This document shows positions 5,409 through 7,363 of a stretch of 7,363 bases of DNA, piece by piece. The stretch comes from Deltaproteobacteria bacterium. GTDB lineage: Bacteria; SAR324; NAC60-12. The stretch spans positions 1 through 7,363 of the forward strand of contig DPLM01000252.1 in the NCBI GenBank assembly GCA_003541985.1, written 5' to 3'. The notes below the pieces were generated by a model. That model saw only the letters and a list, made by a program, of their open reading frames with translations, made no database searches and had not been told where the DNA came from. The translations under genes and the position numbers were made by a program. Each line of letters starts with the position of its first letter. Within the stretch, counting starts at the first letter, position 1.

Positions 5409-6457
5409 TTGAATTCTTGTCAATTTTTTGGGAACAACGTAAACACGCAGTTAACTCATCACTCCTCAGTCTTCCTCACAGTGGATCTGGAGCGAGACGG
5501 CAAACAGTTTGGCCACATCAATATCCCACAGTCACCGAACAATGACGTTTGGGGAATTCAACAGGTGCCGATTGCTGTGATCAAAAATGGTAGCGGCCCT
5601 ACCTTGATCCTGACAGGAGGTAATCATGGGGACGATTACGAAGGGCCATTCTTCATCTCGGAGTTGGTGAGAGATCTGGATTCCACTCGTGTTTCAGGTA
5701 GGTTGATCCTGATGCCAATCCTGAACAATTCTGCAACACAGGCAGGACAACGAGTTTTTCCCCTGGATGGGTTGAACCTGAATCGCACCTTTTCCGGCGA
5801 TCCATATGGGTCGATCACTGAGCAGATTTATTTCTATCTGAACGACCACCTCTTCCCTGTCGGAGATGCCTACGCAGACCCCACTCTGGAGGCAGTTCCC
5901 CGTACCTTCTACCAAGTGCGATTGTTGAACCAGCACTTGAGAAAGAACAATTAGAGCGCAATATTGCGATTGCTTCGGCTTTTGGTGCTCCTTGTACAGT
6001 CGTGGTCGACAATCGTTGAGATCCAAGGACTGCTGGGGCTTTGGCAGTCCGAGCTGAGTTGACTATGATCGGTACCCAGATGGCTGGAGGTAGAATTGTC
6101 CGAAGTGAAGTACTCTCCATCTACAATTGTAGAGTCCAGAGCATGATGAGCCATCTGGAAATTTTGCTGGGAGAAAAGCAGTCATCAACAGTAACAAAGG
6201 AGAAGCTTCCGAAGCTGCCAGGTACAGAAGGTTTTGTTTTTACGCTAATAGAGGATGTTTTTGAACCATTTTATGAATTGGGAGAGAAAGTCTTCGCGGG
6301 TTAGAAAGCTGGGTTGGTACATAGTCTGGTAAATCCCTTTGAGATGCCCAGAGTGGTGCACTACGAAGTAGCCGGAATTCTCTACGGAGTGTGGATGATT
6401 GGAAAAGTAGTGAAGGGCAACTGCTGTGCAGTGATTGCCATTGAATTTGAAGTTTAA
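5409..6457 (+). pseudogene. Broken AstE/AspA/DoeB-like zinc deacylase (one frameshift, two stops)
   Basis: The family consists of M14-type zinc enzymes that hydrolyse N-acyl amino acids (succinylglutamate, N-acetylaspartate, N-acetyl-diaminobutyrate). Segment one (to 5879) carries DLERDGKQ, PIAVIKNGSGPT, GGNHGDDYEGP and DGLNLNRTFSGDP. It then enters DLHSGG, where one base is missing from a C run at 5879-5882: bridging it restores Asp-x-His-Ser-Gly-Gly and a further 45 codons ending VVVDNR. TGA (6017-6019) follows, then RTAGALAVRAELTMIGTQMAGG and on to FAG. TAG (6302-6304) follows, perhaps from a CAG Gln, then KAGLVHS, VAGILYG and VKGNCCAVIA up to TAA at 6455. The restored length of about 335-349 codons matches the DoeB-like group. 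The His-x-x-Glu zinc pair reads His73-x-x-Asp76. The start is unclear: TTG at 5409 is the only in-frame start codon before the homology, homology begins near SSVF (codon 19), and no good ribosome site fits. It ends 18 bp before the amidohydrolase, so the two were likely one operon. Confidence 0.85.
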
Positions 6458-6465
6458 TTTTAAAC
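6452..6465. repeat. A/T dyad GTTTAA-TT-TTAAAC
   Basis: Perfect 6-bp arms with a 2-bp centre span the final TAA of the deacylase pseudogene and end 10 bp before the amidohydrolase ATG. The centre is too small for a normal RNA hairpin. It is probably a chance result of A/T richness, or possibly a binding site. Confidence 0.2.
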
Positions 6466-6475
6466 GAGTAAACGA

Positions 6476-7363
6476 ATGACAGGCAAAGTAGATCTCCTCC
6501 TTAAGGGAGGACGGGTGATGGATCCGAGTGTGGGTTTGGACGCACAAAAAGATATTGCTTTCAAGGATGGCAAGATTTTCGCGATTCTGGACTGCAACAG
6601 TCCCATCGAGGCCAAGGAGGTTCAAGATGTGTCGGACTGCATTGTGTGTCCAGGGCTGATTGACCTACACACCCACGTCTACTGGGGCGGTACAGGCCTT
6701 GGGGTAAATGCTGAAGACATTGCTGGACGTAGTGCAACAACAACTTTTGTTGATGCCGGAAGTGCAGGGGCAGGAAACTTTGGTGGGCTCAAACACTTCA
6801 TTGCTGACAAGACTGATCTTCGTATTCTGGGATTCCTCAACATTTCCTTTGCGGGTATCTGTGGTTTCAGCAAGAAGAAAGCGAATCTCTTTCCGGAGTG
6901 TGAAGATATCCGTTTACTTGATATCGACGAGTGCATGGAAGCGATTGAGAAGTATCGGGATAGCATCGTTGGGATCAAGGTGCGGATTGGCCGTTACGCA
7001 AGCGGCAGCGCAGGCATGACGCCACTCCAAATTGCCCGTGAGGTTGGCGAAGAGACAGGTCTGCCATTGATGACCCACGTAGATTTCCCACCACCGGACC
7101 GAGATGACGTACTGAATTACCTGCGCCCTGGAGACGTGCTGACGCACTGTTTCCGACCATTCCCCAATGCACCTCTATATGGCAATGGCAGTATTCGGGA
7201 AGCTGTCGCGCGCGCGCGGGAACGCGGGATCATCTTTGACTTGGGCCACGGTGGAGGATCACTCTCTTTTCAGGTCAGCCGGAAGATGCTGGAGCAGGAT
7301 TTCCTCCCGGATACGATCAGCAGCGACGTGCACTTGATGAGTGTTGATGGTCCAGCCTTTGAT
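6476..7363 (+). CDS. COG3964-type amidohydrolase/deacetylase, N-terminal 296 codons (runs off window)
   Basis: The protein is open to the window edge. It belongs to the amidohydrolase superfamily, in the group often mislabelled dihydroorotase (Atu3266 and EF0837 type). As I recall, Atu3266 deacetylates acetyl-(R)-mandelate and N-acetyl-D-amino acids. Binuclear metal-centre residues are all visible: His65 and His67 in LIDLHTHVYWGG, Lys168 in GIKVRIG (likely the carboxylated bridging lysine), His201 in MTHVD, His224 in LTHCFRPF and Asp284 in ISSDVHLMS. The FVDAGSAGAGNF stretch (91-102) and LNISFAGI (121-128) are characteristic of this group. The N-terminal beta-sandwich segment is LLLKGGRVMDPS. 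The ATG at 6476 follows the pseudogene stop by 18 bp, with only a weak GAG upstream, so expression may have relied on coupling to the broken gene. Its intact active site suggests it is still functional. The substrate is probably an N-acyl or O-acyl D-configured acid, by inference. Confidence 0.88.
   Translation, partial: MTGKVDLLLKGGRVMDPSVGLDAQKDIAFKDGKIFAILDCNSPIEAKEVQDVSDCIVCPGLIDLHTHVYWGGTGLGVNAEDIAGRSATTTFVDAGSAGAGNFGGLKHFIADKTDLRILGFLNISFAGICGFSKKKANLFPECEDIRLLDIDECMEAIEKYRDSIVGIKVRIGRYASGSAGMTPLQIAREVGEETGLPLMTHVDFPPPDRDDVLNYLRPGDVLTHCFRPFPNAPLYGNGSIREAVARARERGIIFDLGHGGGSLSFQVSRKMLEQDFLPDTISSDVHLMSVDGPAFD

Noticed and set aside
5368..5412. 14-codon frame beginning ATG-GTA-CGC just before the deacylase
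   Set aside because: No good ribosome site, out of frame with the deacylase homology, and short enough to be chance.
5409..5954. Calling the first deacylase segment a complete 181-residue protein
   Set aside because: The last residues after GDAYAD are frameshifted and lose family similarity; the next frame continues the homology.
6041..6304. Calling the middle deacylase segment a separate 87-residue gene
   Set aside because: It starts mid-domain at TTG with no ribosome site and is the continuation of the broken deacylase.
6245..6625. 126-codon antisense frame
   Set aside because: It lies opposite the deacylase tail and the amidohydrolase start, both with strong homology, and has no recognisable motif.
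6476..7363. Naming the amidohydrolase a dihydroorotase or dihydropyrimidinase
   Set aside because: The GGTGLGV and VDAGSAGAGNF segments match the COG3964 deacetylase group, and no pyrimidine gene is nearby.

Overview
The window is a catabolic accessory locus from a heterotrophic bacterium. GC content is about half by eye. Genes are closely packed, most start at ATG, and several have clear Shine-Dalgarno sequences. Nothing here fixes the taxon. Pairing enolase-superfamily dehydratases with RraA-type aldolases and a UxuA-type dehydratase is common in environmental and marine bacteria that degrade sugar acids, but that is general knowledge and not a taxonomic signal. I saw no tRNA, rRNA, CRISPR array, transposase or integrase.

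Layout. On the minus strand, read from right to left, there are five genes: an enolase-superfamily (mandelate racemase/muconate lactonizing enzyme) protein (3841-5034); a 230-bp spacer with two small perfect inverted repeats; a PLP enzyme of the D-serine dehydratase/D-threonine aldolase family (2549-3610); a second, diverged enolase-superfamily protein (1257-2513); an RraA-like aldolase/decarboxylase (493-1251); and the first 163 codons of a UxuA-type mannonate dehydratase that leaves the window (1-491). The last four are separated by only 35, 5 and 1 bp and are almost certainly one transcript. A 374-bp gene-free region (5035-5408) holds the divergent promoters. On the plus strand come a broken zinc deacylase of the AstE/AspA/DoeB type (5409-6457) and the first 296 codons of a COG3964-type amidohydrolase/deacetylase (6476 to window end).

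How the genes may work together. Two or three dehydratases of unrelated folds (enolase superfamily and UxuA), followed by an aldolase/decarboxylase, fit degradation of sugar acids through 2-keto-3-deoxy intermediates. The D-amino-acid lyase inside the same operon, and two deacylases facing it, suggest that an N-acylated or amino-substituted acid is also processed. This is inference from context.

The strongest direct observation is the deacylase. It aligns with its family across its whole length only if one lost base (at a C run inside the catalytic Asp-Leu-His-Ser-Gly-Gly codons) and two in-frame stops (TGA at 6017, TAG at 6302) are bridged. It is therefore a young pseudogene, or a sequence needing verification. 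I found no clear new defence or mobile system here. The novelty, if any, is the enzyme combination and the unassigned substrate.
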